Assembly (NCBI GenBank): GCA_025677825.1
Contig: JAIXMO010000021.1
Location: 416,910-480,909 of the forward strand
Direction: 5' to 3'
Source of the DNA: Helicostylum pulchrum
Lineage: Eukaryota; Mucoromycota; Mucoromycetes; Mucorales; Mucoraceae
DNA length: 64,000 bases
Positions within the stretch are counted from its first letter, which is position 1. Each line of letters opens with the position of its first letter. Below the pieces are notes generated by a model. The model worked only from the letters and a program-made list of their open reading frames with translations, made no database searches and was not told where the DNA came from. The position numbers were made by a program, and so were the translations under genes. Below are positions 11,151-22,639 of the stretch, one piece after another.

Positions 11151-12280
11151 TATTATACGAAACTATCATTCCCCTTTTATATCCCTAAATGAGGAGTTGT
11201 GAATGATAGAATTACCCTTTTTTTTTTTTTTTTTTGCTAAATTACTCCATTATACATATTTTTCTGGCTTCTTACATATAGATTACACACTGAACATCCT
11301 TCTCTTTTTTTTTAATTAAGCTGTTCCTCTCCCTTTTTTTCTTTTACAAATAAAACCTATTTTCTCTCTGTACTTTTTTTTTTTTTTTTTTTTTTTTTCG
11401 GTTGAAGGTCAGCATAGAAACTAACCTAATTTTCCCGTGAAATGACCTCTTTTTTTTAAAAAAAATTACACCAATGATATAGCGTACCTTGTTTTCTTTT
11501 CTGTATATTCTTTAAAACGATTTATTTATAATTCGTGATCTTTTGATAATTCTTGTGACAGTAAATAGAATCTTATAATCTTATTGTTTAAAAAAAAAAA
11601 GTGCCACTTCTTAGATTAAAAAATAGCTTAGCAATTCTGTATTTGTCCAAACAAACCTTTTGACATTTCGTAATTATTTCGAAACTCCCACAGTGTTTTC
11701 TCTCTCCCGGGATGTTCAAGTCATTTAACGTTATTTGTGCCTTAACCACGTTTTATAAGTATTGATTTTAAATACCGTGGATGATTTTTTTTTCGGCATT
11801 AAACGGCATTTTTGGGAATAATGCCAATTACAGTACTCACGGAGTCAGCGACCTCTCTACTAGTCATTTCTTTTTTTCTTTCACTTGAGCAGTTTAAGAC
11901 GAGAGTTTTGAACAGCCAACTCTTTTATGACGGTTATTCAGTCCTAATTAGGATTCTGTAAAAGGAAATCAAAACCGTACGTTATTTGATTCAAGCGAAA
12001 GAAAAACGGGAGTGTGTACTCCAAGGTCGCACCTTTTTTTTTTTGGATAGACCCTGTGAATTGACCGTGCATTAAGAATTTCCCGTTAGGTCAAGATAAA
12101 GGTGGTCGATAGCCGTAGTACACGGGAAAAAAGTAAGTCGACATTATCTTAATCTAAGTGTAGTATATAATTACTTAATTGTTTTTTTTTAAAAAAAAAA
12201 TACAGAGACTGATGGAGAACATACATAAGACACGTTATAAAACTAACGGATGTACTTTTTTGTTTAAGCCGAATTGTTAG
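11151..12280. other. Intergenic, homopolymer-rich
   Basis: No gene seen. T runs include one of about 28 at 11370-11398 and T/A palindromes at 11452-11465 and 12181-12200. The right part approaches a Tc1-like end at 12281. Confidence 0.55.
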
Positions 12281-12685
12281 TACAGTCGTTCCAACGCCAA
12301 AGGGCGGGTCGTATATGATTTCATTGGGCGGCTTTTCAATTTCCAAAGGACGGTTTTTTTTTTACCAAAGGGCGGTTTTTCACAGCTCAAAGGGCGTCAT
12401 TTTTTTTTTTCAATATACGGTTTTTTTCATTAAAGTTCGTTTTGTTATTTTAAAAGCGTAAAGCTATAAAGCTTCACCACGTAAGCAAAACTCAAAACAA
12501 TTAACGGAATGTTGAGCAAATGCTCGCAAATGCTTTGGAGGGACGTTATTACAAGCTTCGGCAATTCGAGTAGCTAGATCTTCAGCATCTTTAAACGAGC
12601 TTCGTTTGACCTTATTTTTGACAATTGACCAAAAATTCTCAATTGGGTTGAGCTCAGGAGAGTATGGGGGAAGGTAGATTTTCAC
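12281..12685 (-). mobile_element. Tc1/mariner element, 3' end only
   Basis: A minus-strand transposase C-terminus lies at 12685-12464: YLPPYSPELNPIENFWSIVK holds the catalytic Glu, and it ends naturally with FCLRGEAL and a stop. The rest of the transposase is absent. About 180 bp beyond the stop, TA followed by CAGTCGTTCCAACGCC (from 12281) looks like a Tc1/mariner terminal repeat at its TA target. Between them CAAAGGGCGG-like words recur (about 12296, 12323, 12342, 12365 and 12387), as expected of subterminal repeats. Confidence 0.7.
12296..12397. repeat. Five CCAAAGGGCGG-like words
   Basis: Approximate copies GCCAAAGGGCGG, ATTGGGCGGC, CCAAAGGACGG, CCAAAGGGCGG and TCAAAGGGCGT, separated by T-rich spacers of about 10-20 bp, beside the Tc1-like terminus. 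Confidence 0.6.
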
Positions 12686-13122
12686 TTAATTATTAATATC
12701 GTCATTTATGATATTGTATTTCAAACATTATAACATTGAGTGAATACCTTTAAATAATGCGATAGAGGAAAAGAAAATATATTTACTATTAATTTAGAAA
12801 TTGGGGAAAGAAAGAAAAGGAAATATAATCATCTTGTTGAAAACGCAGCAGACCCCTCTTTTCTTTTTTTCAATTTACTCCCTTATTTACCCCCTTGTTT
12901 CCAGAAAAAGTAATCATACGGTCTGGTCATTATTTAAATAACAATTATAAATAAAGGTTATAATTATATGTTCAGCATAATAATGAGTTGTCTTATGATT
13001 CCTATTGCTTTTGAAAAAAAGAGAAGTGGATTATTTTCCCATCACATATTATGTATAGCATACCAAACGTTTAGTAATCTGTCAAACTCTTGCATGGTAT
13101 TTTTTCATTTTCATTATTTATT
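12686..13122. other. Intergenic, no gene seen
   Basis: AT-rich spacer, nothing supportable. Confidence 0.55.
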
Positions 13123-13560
13123 TTAAAAAAAAGGCTCAATCAACCAGATAAAGGCATTACTTGTACGGTATGATGTGTCATATAGGGGCATCAAGACAGA
13201 GGTAATGGTATTATCTTTCTCCACATTAACAACGGCGTTACTTGTATATGCAAGCGGTACCAGACCCAGTAAAGGAAAGCGCAGCACTTGCGACAGAGGT
13301 AACGGGTAGTTGTTTAGAGGGCTAAAAGAAGAAGAAATAAAAAATAACAATCATACAGAGAATAAAAGGGCCTCCTAAGTTGACGTCATTTCATTTTATT
13401 TTTGGGTTGTGTGGACTTGGTGCATCACATCAAGACTTGTCTAATTAAAATATAAATAGTAATTCCCAATCACAACGCATCAGAATGGCCTGGGAGTTCC
13501 ATAGTAATTTGGCAGATCTCGTGGCCTTGTGCCAACTATTCTAAAAAAACAAATAAATAC
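13123..13560 (-). pseudogene. Decayed orphan-gene fragment behind shared box B
   Basis: A minus-strand exon from 13323 after a good acceptor (TTCTTCTTTTAG) reads LNNYPLPLSQVLRFPLL and ends at TTS-type text YRTSNAFIWLIEPFF before a stop at 13123. Further upstream a short open piece (IVGTRPRDLPNYYGTPRPF, about 13541-13485) follows another acceptor-like TTTTTTTAG. The pieces cannot be joined into one frame. I do not recognise the product. The shared box at 13571-13616 lies directly upstream in the same orientation as at the other orphan loci, which is the main reason to regard this as a former gene. Confidence 0.3.
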
Positions 13561-13570
13561 GCCTTGGGCT

Positions 13571-13616
13571 GATAAAATGGGGCCACTTTTACTCATGTAA
13601 TCTATTTAATCATTTT
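13571..13616 (-). promoter_or_regulatory. Shared upstream box, copy B
   Basis: GATAAAATGG...TTTTACTCATGTAATCTATTTAATCATTTT. The GATAAAAT end faces the decayed minus-strand locus at 13123-13560. Confidence 0.55.
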
Positions 13617-13620
13617 GATT

Positions 13621-14307
13621 GTTCTGCACTTGTGTCATACAAGACAAAAAAGCTGTACTAAGAACATTTTTAAGCTATTGATGATAATATTTTAAAAGTA
13701 AAAAAAAAACATTGATAAGAAAAAGGTGTGAAAACTTTTGAAAGATGAACAAAAAAACCAGTGATATAAATGAAGTTCTACGTTATATACAAACATAAAA
13801 GGCTAAACTTAGTAAAACAATGAAAGAAAAGTAATAGATATTTTAATAGTAATAAAAAAAAAGCTTGAAATAACTGGATTTTAATATACACTCTTCTTAA
13901 TCGAAATGAGAGTGATGTTCCGTCAAGGTAAACAATTATTCATCTGTTGGAATTTCTTTAAAAAGCGCTTTTCTCTAGCACGCCTAGGATATTTAGTAAA
14001 CTTATTTATTACCAAGAACTTCTCGTTTTGGATTAAAAAAGAAAGGTTTTACAGGCTGAAAAGGCGATATTATGCTAAACAGCGGAAAGAGATTTTTTTT
14101 TTATCTAGATACAAAGAGTCCGTTCTATATATACTCAATAGAGGTATTTTATCAAGTGAGTAACACTATGTCGTAAAAAATGAGTTTTTCTTAAATATCC
14201 TGGAATGCAAGGAAACATATTTGAACATTGTAAACAAAATATCGAAGTTTTTTTTTTTCGTAATTTTTCTTTTTCATCCTTTTTTATAACTATTTAAAAT
14301 ACGTTAA
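13621..14307. other. Intergenic with one doubtful small ORF
   Basis: 13906-14163 on the plus strand is open for 85 aa and very basic and aromatic (FFKKRFSLARLGYLVNLF). It has no recognisable domain and may be chance. Otherwise this is spacer upstream of the secreted-protein gene at 14308. Confidence 0.35.
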
Positions 14308-15857
14308 ATGAAACAATTAATACATGTAGCATTGATATTAAGTGCATGGGCTGCACGTGTAAATGCAGTACCTAATGAACAACTCAATTCTGTAAAAGAT
14401 GCGTGTGACTTGTTAAATTCATTTTTTGTCGACAGTGAAATGGTAACTTTTTTTTTTTTCTAAAAAAAATAAATGTATACACACTAAAGCTCTTCTTAGT
14501 TGACTCAATTTAATGGTATATTTTTTAACGATTTTAAAACTGGTAGAGATTTTAGGTCTCAAGGACCTTTGTCTATTGGCGGATCGTTTATTGCAGACAA
14601 TGCTTTCCTCAACCAACGTAACCAACTTTCATGCACGTCTGAATCAAGTCAGCACGGACTTATTTTAAAAGGAGCTACCAATTCTTCCATTACTGTAAAT
14701 GGGCTCGCTCGTATACAAGTAGAGAATAGTAATATTACGACTCCATTAGATAAATGTTCCGTAACTACAGCCGATACAAGATACGACTTTGACTTGGCCA
14801 AGTCCAATGCTATATCAATGTCTCGTCACCTTGCTGATATGTTACCTAATTGGAGTATAGATAGGATGGGAATTATTGTCAAACTTGTAGCAGAAGGTAT
14901 CTCTGTTAAACAGCCCTATAATGTGTTTACTATGCCAGCAAAATGTGGTGCTGGCCCTTATCAAGCGAAAAATTATTTTGCATGTAAGGAGAACAAAGAG
15001 TGTGAGACACCAGCTCAAACTTTATCAGATGGACATGCAATGTTCTTGGGAAGAACTAGTCGTTGGACTGGGCCGGTTGAACAAATTTACCCTAACGATA
15101 ATTTAGTGATATTTAATGTAATTATTTTTTATTATTATTGAAGGGGGATGGAAAACGTTCATCTAATATTATTATAATACTCTTCTCCAGGTTCCTGTAT
15201 TGGAAGGTGAAACATTTGACATTCAAACGAAAAATCCTAGTATTGGATTAAATGCGTGTAACACAATTTACAATTTTTATGCGGTAAATCGTAGTGGTAA
15301 ATTTGAAGCTAATGGAAAGTTTAGAATTAAACGTAGTTCAGAAGATTCTTTAAACGGAATGATATTAGCACCACAAGGTAAAAATAAATTTCATTTGTTG
15401 TAAATGAAAAAAGGGAAATTAATATTTAATTATAGCGCATATTATCGATAATGCCACTGGATCATTTGCCGGACAAGTAATTGCCGATAGCTACGAATCA
15501 ACCGACGATGGTGTTCAAATATTTGATTATCAATCAGCTGGTGGCGAACAATGCCAGGTTTTTACCGGTTGTGTTACAAAAAAGGATATTACGCTAGTTC
15601 GCCGCAAAACTGGTGATGCTGGTTTTGCTTCTAACCCGGTTCCCGCTGACCCCGCCCTACCTGGTGTTACAACTTCTCGAAACTCTTCAAGCAGTACGGT
15701 CGATCCTAAACCAATCGATACCGGAGGTGTCCAACCGAGACATAAGGATAACAAGCATTGGTTACAGATACCGAATAGCGGAAACAAACACAACGAGTTT
15801 AAAAAATACCATCAAGAAAAAGAAGGGAAAGAAAAGGGTGGTGACCCTGATAAATAA
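14308..15857 (+). CDS. Secreted choice-of-anchor-A-like protein
   Basis: Four exons (14308-14442, 14500-15117, 15191-15377, 15436-15857) join in phase to 453 aa. Residues 1-20 form a signal peptide (MKQLIHVALILSAWAARVNA). The body matches the choice-of-anchor A/collagen-binding-like beta domain: an opening FNGIFFNDFKTGRDFRSQGPLSIGGSF, then GLARIQV..., and a closing LNGMILAPQ...ATGSFAGQVIADS. This fold occurs in exported surface proteins of fungi and bacteria. After it comes a Cys pair (CQVFTGC) and a low-complexity, Lys-rich tail. There is no GPI signal or transmembrane segment, so it is probably secreted or wall-associated. Ligand unknown. Confidence 0.8.
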
Positions 15858-16332
15858 CTTACAATAAAGATTTCGAGTTTGGTGGCAGTAAGAGTAAAAT
15901 ACTATCAATTTGAATGCTATTACTAGGACAAAAAGAGGATATACACGTATATATATATATTTTATTTGTAAACATTCAATTTTTTTATTTTCTTTTGCCA
16001 TTAATAAAATTTTCTTGTGGTTGTAACGAAAGATAATTGGATTTAACATAATAATGATAGAAAACAATTTTTTTTTTTTTTGTAAAAATGCAAGATATTT
16101 CACATAGTGTAACTTGTGTTGTTACAACAAGAACAGAACATACTTTGAGTTATCGAAAGTTTTCTAATGAAGCATTCTTATAATGACAAGCTTCCTTTCT
16201 CAGAGCAGACATACTACATTCTAATACCTTAAGTGAATCTTCTTTTGTGTGCGTTGTGTTCTCCCGTAAAATGCCACTATAAAATGTATACATCACTAAG
16301 AATGAAGATATCTGAGATTGAGTTAATAAATC
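15858..16332. other. Intergenic, no gene seen
   Basis: 3' flank of the secreted-protein gene with (TA)n at about 15950-15960 and T runs. Confidence 0.55.
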
Positions 16333-17735
16333 TTACCTGGAAGCTTTGACAATTATATGTTCCACGCTGTTCAATGTTTTAAAAACTCCAAGTGCAACAA
16401 TAAGCTTGTTAGGCGGACCAGAGCGGTAGTCGTAGTCGGAACCTTGCTGGTTCAACGTGTGTGATGATAAAAATGGTGATTCACACCTATAATAAAGAAA
16501 GCAATCAAAGCCGGATCTTTTTGATAGAGTGCCCAATGAAGTCGATCATTTGTTGAGTATCTCCATCGCAATAAGCCAATCTGGCTGCTTTGATGCTGTT
16601 GCTGTTAGTATTGTCGTCTACCGAGAAATCTCTTTCCAAGATCGGTGAAGATGATGTTGAGCTAGTAGAGGCAAATATATAACGACAGAGGCATCGGTTC
16701 CTCAGCTTCTTTATCATTGCCTTGAGGAATGCTTGTCGTGTCGCCACGCTTTCGTTTCCCGGAGATTTCCAAACATATCCTACGTTTATCCAATTGCCAC
16801 CATCGTGATCTGTGACAGGCAAATAGCTGGTAACGAACAAATCTGCATTGTAATTATTGCTCTTCAACGAGGAATTCCTAGTAAGCGCAAGTCATCAGCA
16901 GCCTGTTGAATAGTCATTTTTAACCAATAAAGACCTTGGTCAGTCGCTGGATCAATGACTATATTGTTGATATGGTTGAAAACTTCAAGTACATCTGTAG
17001 TTTTAGGTATTTCATCCAGAAAGTCTTGTATTTTTTTTTTGGGAAATTGAAGGTTCATATTCTTCTCAACGCATTTTTTCTTAACCTCATCTAATTCTTC
17101 CCTAGAAAAGACATTTATCCAATTTTGGTCATCCAAGTCTAAGATAAGAGAACAGGAAGGGCTAATACATAAAAATTTCATTTAATTACATTTATATACG
17201 ACGCTTAACATGTTACTTACTGTTCATAGCCCAGTTTAAGATTAAACAGGTTTATCACATCTTCTACGTATCGCCCTGTAGATAGCTTCCACATCCTATC
17301 TCTTTCAAGTGAGGTATACAAGTTTGTAATATTCGCTTTATCGGTACTCGTTAATTTGTACCCTAAACGACTTGATTTACTGAATTTATCTGTATTACTG
17401 GACTCATCTGTATTACTTGATTTATATGTATTACTTGAGCCCCTTTCACTAGACTGATCGTATGGGTCAAGCAGCGAATTTTTTGTAAATGAAGATTCTG
17501 GTGCTACATCTTCTTTTAAGCTAATAATATTTTCAATGATATGCTAGTTATCATTATTTGTTTTTACAGTTATATTGGACTCGTCGGCTACAGCTTTATA
17601 CGATATTTCCAAACACCTTTCAAGTTGCATGTGGTATCAGTTGAATAAGTTGCAAAATCTTGAACAATATCAGCTCTACATGCAGTAACGATATCTGACC
17701 AACGCACTACATTGTTCGAGTCCTTTAACTCCATG
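16333..17735 (-). pseudogene. Decayed orphan gene carrying the 299-bp repeat
   Basis: Minus-strand pieces in order: ATG 17735 (MELKDSNNVVRWSDIVTACR), then several stops, then an open stretch rich in SSNT (17540-17220) ending RMWKLSTGRYVEDVINLFNL...GYEQ at a GTAAGT donor. After the acceptor comes SCSLILDLDDQNWINVFSREE...WLKMTIQQAADDLRLLGIPR, ending at TGA near 16864. A frame change then leads into the 299-bp repeated segment (16506-16804). The splice signals and long helical text show a former gene. No known domain is recognised. The tail after the repeat shares nothing with the other copy at 47 kb. Confidence 0.5.
16506..16804 (-). repeat. 299-bp dispersed repeat, copy 1
   Basis: Inverted relative to copy 2 at 47256-47554, of equal length, with 13 substitutions counted by eye and no indel. 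One frame stays open throughout in both (NWINVGYV...IDFIGHSIK). Confidence 0.9.
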
Positions 17736-18700
17736 AGCGACCTATAAATTACTGCATGTTGAAATGTTAATCGTAATAAAAATAATAATAGAAATTCACT
17801 TACATTCTTTATGTTTAACGTCTGACATCCTTGATCGAGTTACAAGTGTGTATGTTTTTTTTTATCGAAGACGACAAAGAAAGAAAGTTTCGTTTCTTTT
17901 TTTCAAAGGAGAAAAAAAAAAAGATTTTTTTTACGCCCTTGATAGAGTATTTTTGTTTATCTAGTGTTTAATCGTTTTATCACTTTATTATGAACCTGCT
18001 TACTAAAAAGTAGTGAGGCTTTGAGCAGCAACTCTGGACGTAGCTAATATTATTGATGAGTTTATTGGCTTTTTTTTTATAAAAAAAAAAGGATTTACTA
18101 ATTTAACTAATGTGTCGAAAATAACAATAATTAAAAAGTGTCTTTATAAGAGAGACGGAGGATGAGGCGAGAAAAGAAATTTGTGCCAAGCACCATCATA
18201 ACTCTGGTCTTTCTTTGGAGGAGGGGGGGGGGGAAACCACGAACTACGAACCCAGCTAGTATATGTTGTGTCTTTGTAAACATTCGCGACCTATTTTCTT
18301 GGTACTTCAAGGAGTTTAAGTGGTGTGAAACACCATTCTCCTCCTCGAACACGTTGAATCTGAAAGCTGAAGATTACTTATGATCTTCACTCCGCCCCTC
18401 TAGCCAAGTTGACGGATGCTCTTGAACCGTTTTTCGGTAAAAACAAAAAGACGTGTTTCTTTAATGGTAAGGCTCTTTAAAGTAATACGATGAAGAAAAT
18501 AATCTAATATTCTTAACATGGGGCGAGACAAAAGGCCGCTGGTTGTACCCGAGCCTCCCTAGACTTCAAGTTGGATTTGAAAATCATAGTAAACACTGAA
18601 GAAAGAGAGGCATGATGTTGCCACTGCTGAGCTCGGCAAACACACATTCACCACTGAGTCGGAGCTCTTAATGATAAACTGGAGCTTGTTCTCGTCACCA
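17736..18700. other. Intergenic, A/T runs, no intact gene
   Basis: A weak relative of the shared box may lie near 17939-17980 (GATAGAGTATT...ATCTAGTGTTTAATCGTTTT). A G11 run is at 18224-18234. A minus frame at 18352-18131 is open for 73 aa without recognisable features. Nothing firm. Confidence 0.35.
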
Positions 18701-19340
18701 AATACCATCTTGACAGTGTGTTGAAGGCTATACCCTACGTTACAAAATCAAAAAAAGTAAAAGATGTCAGGGTTCCCATCATCGTGCAGATGATGGGATT
18801 AACTTGCCATGTTCAGGCCCTCTCTTTGATAGACAAAGGTGTATAATTATTGCAGGATGTTTGTTCAATTGACTACCCTCAAACACACGCCCATGTAGAA
18901 GAAAAAGGTCTACAAAAAGGCTATTGAAGCCTTTTTCTATTATCGATGTAGGCGTTTTTTTTTTATAAATGATACCCTGGAACTTACTGTATTCTTATTT
19001 AAAAAAACTAGAATCATTCAAGCTACTGAATGTCTTCTTTGTTCACATAATCAAGACACAGGTAACATTGTGCTAGATGGCACTGTTCAAAGTAATGATA
19101 AACGGAAGTTTATCGAGAAACGTACTGCCTGCATCCCAACGAATTGCCATGATCGCATTGGGTTTGCTCAGTATTTGGAGCTTCTTGCCACGTTGTTTGT
19201 ATGTATTACCAATATTCACAAGTATATTCGCAATGAAACTAAAATTTACAATAGGATGGCATTCTGAGAATGCAAGAAGTACAAAAGGCAGTTGACCAAG
19301 AAGGGGAATATTGGCATCACAAGTTACGATGGCTCACAAT
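18701..19340 (+). pseudogene. Decayed gene, diverged inverted partner of 21.5-22.5 kb
   Basis: Coding-like pieces on the plus strand include VRVPIIVQMMGLTCHVQALSL (about 18770), then EEKGLQKGY before a stop, and LDGTVQSNDKRKFIEKRTACIPTNCHDRIGFAQYLELLATLF (19070-19267), interrupted by stops. The region 18901-19060 aligns with the reverse complement of 22175-22326. An earlier CLLCSH motif plus a later Cys cluster could hint at a zinc-ribbon transposon protein (TnpB/Fanzor-like), but this is weak. Product not identified. Confidence 0.35.
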
Positions 19341-20183
19341 GGCTCACTCTTTAATAATGAGTCATCGTGATTGTTTTTATTTCTTTTAAAAACTGAAACA
19401 CAGGCTACATACAATCTTTAGCCATGTAGCAGTGTAGTTTTTTTTTTGTTTACTACTTTATACCATTACAATTATGAACAAAAATAAAGCATTCCTTGTA
19501 TAGTTCCATACGTACAGTTTCTAATCTAATATAACCAAAGAAAAGCTTGCCAACTCACTTGTTAAAGGTTGTAGGGAAAATTGTACAGCTTGATGTTGTG
19601 CTAATCATTATCATAATACAAAGTGCAAATTTAAATTACAAATGACCAATATAAAGTATAGGTCATCCGCTGCATTAGGTTTTCAAAATCTCGAGTATAG
19701 TTTAGTATGAGATTTTTTATTTATTTTTGTGTATAAGGGAAATTTTGCGTTCCGGTCTTATTTTTGCGCAAGACTTTGAAGGGATTCAATCAAAATTAGA
19801 GAAGCAATGAGAGAACTGGAAAATAGGGATAAATGTGGAAGTGACAGAGGGATGGATCACCCATTTGGGATGAGAGAAACGTTGATAATAATATAGGTGT
19901 AGACTGGTATTCCATAGGTTCATCTTCGTTAGACGAAGGGGATTAAGACGTCTCTTGTTGAAGTTTTTTGCTTTATCGAGAAATCGTTGTATATTAAAGA
20001 ATATGACTGGTTCAAGTCTGGGTTTTGTTCTTCGGGACGGGAATATCCGGTTAAAGATCGACTTTTTTGATTGTGTGTCAGCAAAGAAGCCCATGTTTTA
20101 AAATTCCTTTTTTTTCCTTTATTATATAAACCTTTTTTTTTTTTTGGCCTTTTTTTTAAAATCATCAAAAAAAACACACCAAA
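19341..20183. other. Intergenic, no gene seen
   Basis: AT-rich. The overlapping minus frames at 19786-20177 have no recognisable content. 20100-20183 is a T-rich leader of the gene at 20184. Confidence 0.5.
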
Positions 20184-20591
20184 ATGTCAACCAAACCCTC
20201 AACCCCATTTCAGTCCAATGGCTGGAACTACCTTGACAAACTAGGCGAGTCATCCTACATGCCTCACTTTTACGAAACTGACATGACCCCTTCCTTCCGC
20301 TCACCTAAAATCTACACACAACAACCACCAGATTACTTTACCGAGTTAGACAACATTGATGATTTATACGAAGCTACATTAATGAATTCCAACTTTTTAC
20401 AGAGTCTTGATACAAAGAAACCTGCTACTGTCATGACAAACACGCCAGTCAATCGACTTTTACAGATTTTGAAACATGTGAATCCAAACACACCGTCTCC
20501 ACTCTCTGAAGCATCTAGCACCCGTAGTCAACAAGCACCTATGCCCGACCCCCGTAATAAAACCAAAGGCAAGTTTAAGCCCAACATGTAA
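20184..20591 (+). CDS. Hypothetical protein, 135 aa
   Basis: Single exon from ATG 20184 to TAA 20591. Not recognised. It is Pro/Ser/Thr-rich and probably disordered (MSTKPSTPFQSNGWNYLDKL), with a short helical piece (NTPVNRLLQILKHVN, near residue 88) and a basic tail (KTKGKFKPNM). A pyrimidine-rich leader with CACACCAAA directly before ATG resembles the other expressed genes. It sits between two diverged inverted copies of a decayed element (18.9 and 22.2 kb). Confidence 0.55.
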   Translation: MSTKPSTPFQSNGWNYLDKLGESSYMPHFYETDMTPSFRSPKIYTQQPPDYFTELDNIDDLYEATLMNSNFLQSLDTKKPATVMTNTPVNRLLQILKHVNPNTPSPLSEASSTRSQQAPMPDPRNKTKGKFKPNM

Positions 20592-21400
20592 AAAAAAAAA
20601 ACGACTTGAGAAATTGCACATATACCCCTCCTTCCAACTGAATAATTTTAGACGTAATAAAAAAATAAATATAGTTTTTTTATTTACACAAAGCTTTTTT
20701 TTTTTTAATATCTCACAAACTTTGACAATTTGACAGTTTGTACGACATTGATCCCCGTTTTTTTTATTATAAAATGTAGATGGCACAATTTACATTCGTG
20801 CAACATCGGACGTTAAACAAACAAAATTTACTTTTGTATAGGGCTTACAGTACCTCCACTCTCAAATCGTGCACATTTTTGGTGGTACATTTCTCGAAAA
20901 TAAAATGGAGCATTCAACCAATTAGATTCGAACATAATTTGAGCTTGATTTGGAACACTTCTCAAACTTAAATTGGAACACACTGTGAACCCCAATCTAA
21001 ACACTTTTTTGAAATTAATATAGAACATTTTATTTAAATAGTAGAGAACTAATTCTTCTTTCTCTCGGTTTGCGGCTTCAGCTTACATGCCTGAAGAGCA
21101 GCCTTAAAACTTTTATTGTCTTTTACCTAATAAATTTTATTTTTACTTTAGCTTATCTAACCCCATGAGCTTATATATGATTTTCTTGAAGACTTACAAA
21201 CTTGTTTACTACATTATTGATGTTATTGTCTCCAACGTGCTGTAACTTTTTCCTCTTTATATTATCTTCCTTGTTTTTTTAAGACTAATTTTACGTTGTT
21301 TTCACATAGACTGTGTAAATTATATCAGAGATTTATAATGTAATGAATACAAACATGAATTGTTAAAAGGGAACCGTTTGGAGCCAGACTAGCTTGACTG
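20592..21400. other. Intergenic with a possible Tc1-like terminus
   Basis: At 20846 TA is followed by CAGTACCTCCACTCTCAAATC, the general form of a Tc1/mariner terminal repeat. Related words (TTGGAACAC, AATTGGAACACAC) recur to about 21010. No transposase is present here, so this may be a solo end or a non-autonomous element. Confidence 0.35.
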
Positions 21401-21479
21401 TAATCAATCTAGGCTTCGGCCTGGATGCACTTGCGGTTTATGCCTGCCAACGACATTTTTTTTTTTTTTAGGGAAAAAA

Positions 21480-22500
21480 CTAACAGCCTTACAGCCTATA
21501 GTATCTCTGTCGTTTGCTCTCTTTTGGTGTAGCAATGCCTTCTTCTTCATCTGCAATCTGTAGAATACATTTAGCCTTCTCAGAGACAACTATCCTAAAT
21601 TGCTTCCAATAAAAAAAAAATTGTCAAAATCTTGCATGCTTACCTGACTTCTTAATTGTCTCATTCAGCTTTGATCAGCAGCATCCTGAAGAAGAAGTCT
21701 TTCATCTGTGACTTTTTCAAGAGCTGCTATTACATCAGTGTTTTCTTCTTTTCTTTGGGGACATGATTTAGGGCAAACTATGGCTTGGCACCTTGAAACC
21801 AGATTGATATATACACACTATATATTCACACCTTTTTTGATAGTCTGTTTTGCCGGCTTTATTTTTTGACAGGTACAGATTTATTTACAGGTAAATCTGT
21901 ACCGCGTGTATGTGCTTGGCAATATCAAGGAAATACACCAGCAGCAGCAGATAAGGAGTCTAAGGCAGGATGATGTTACCAGAGATGTTCAACGAAATCA
22001 TTGTAAGAAACATCCTCAAGAAAGCTGGTAAGGGGGGTCGAATAGTTTCAAAGCACGCAATAATACATTGTCCCTTTGAAATGCCTGGTAGTCCGCAAAT
22101 ACTTGTTGGATGACAGCAAAAGATGCTCCGAAATGGAACATTCTTTTTGAGAAGACCACTTCAGAAATCCTCAATGTTCGATGATATTCAGTAATATCAA
22201 TGATTAAGTAAACCCTAGTTTTTTTTTAATAAGTAAGTTCCAGGATATCATTATAAAAAAAAACCAACGCTTACATCAATAAAATAGAAAAAAGGCCTTC
22301 AAAAACCTTTTTGTAGACCTTTTTGTTTTTGAGCTACAATAGCAATGGATAAATATAGTTGATAAAAAATTTAAACAGATATAAAAATACCTTCGACAAT
22401 GGTTTAGTTAATTCATTAATGCGGTGATTACTGTTGTTATCGCCACCGAAAGCATCCAAGTACTTGGCCGTTACCGATCTTACTCAGTTTACCCCAATGA
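21480..22500 (-). pseudogene. Decayed minus-strand gene
   Basis: Pieces read right to left: LTKNQLDIIGVN (near 22480), then an AYA-type break, KGLQKGF at 22310, FSKRMFHFGASFAVIQQVFADY (about 22160-22100), SCPQRKEENTDVIAALEKVTDERLLLQDAADQS (about 21760-21675), a GTAAGC intron, then IVVSEKAKCILQIADEEEGIATP (about 21590-21510). Stops and frame changes separate them. Intron-like signals persist, so this was a multi-exon gene. Product not identified. The part around 22175-22326 is homologous in inverse to 18901-19060. Confidence 0.4.
21806..21845 (+). repeat. Short dispersed repeat, copy 1
   Basis: ATATACACACTATATATTCACACC followed by TTTTTTGATAGTC matches 46546-46584 with few differences. Both lie next to decayed orphan genes. 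Confidence 0.55.
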
Positions 22501-22639
22501 TATCAAGCTGGTTCTTGGTCAACAATTCCGTTTTTTTTTTGCATAAGAGACAAAAAAAAAAAAAAAAAAGGGAAAATATATACAGAAAAAAGTCATTGTT
22601 TGAGGCCTTTATACTATCTAAGGTGCATCTGGATTAGAA

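Noticed and set aside
19000..19300. TnpB/Fanzor nuclease call
   Set aside because: Only a loose Cys pattern; no RuvC-type Asp/Glu motifs and no intact frame, so left as an unidentified remnant.
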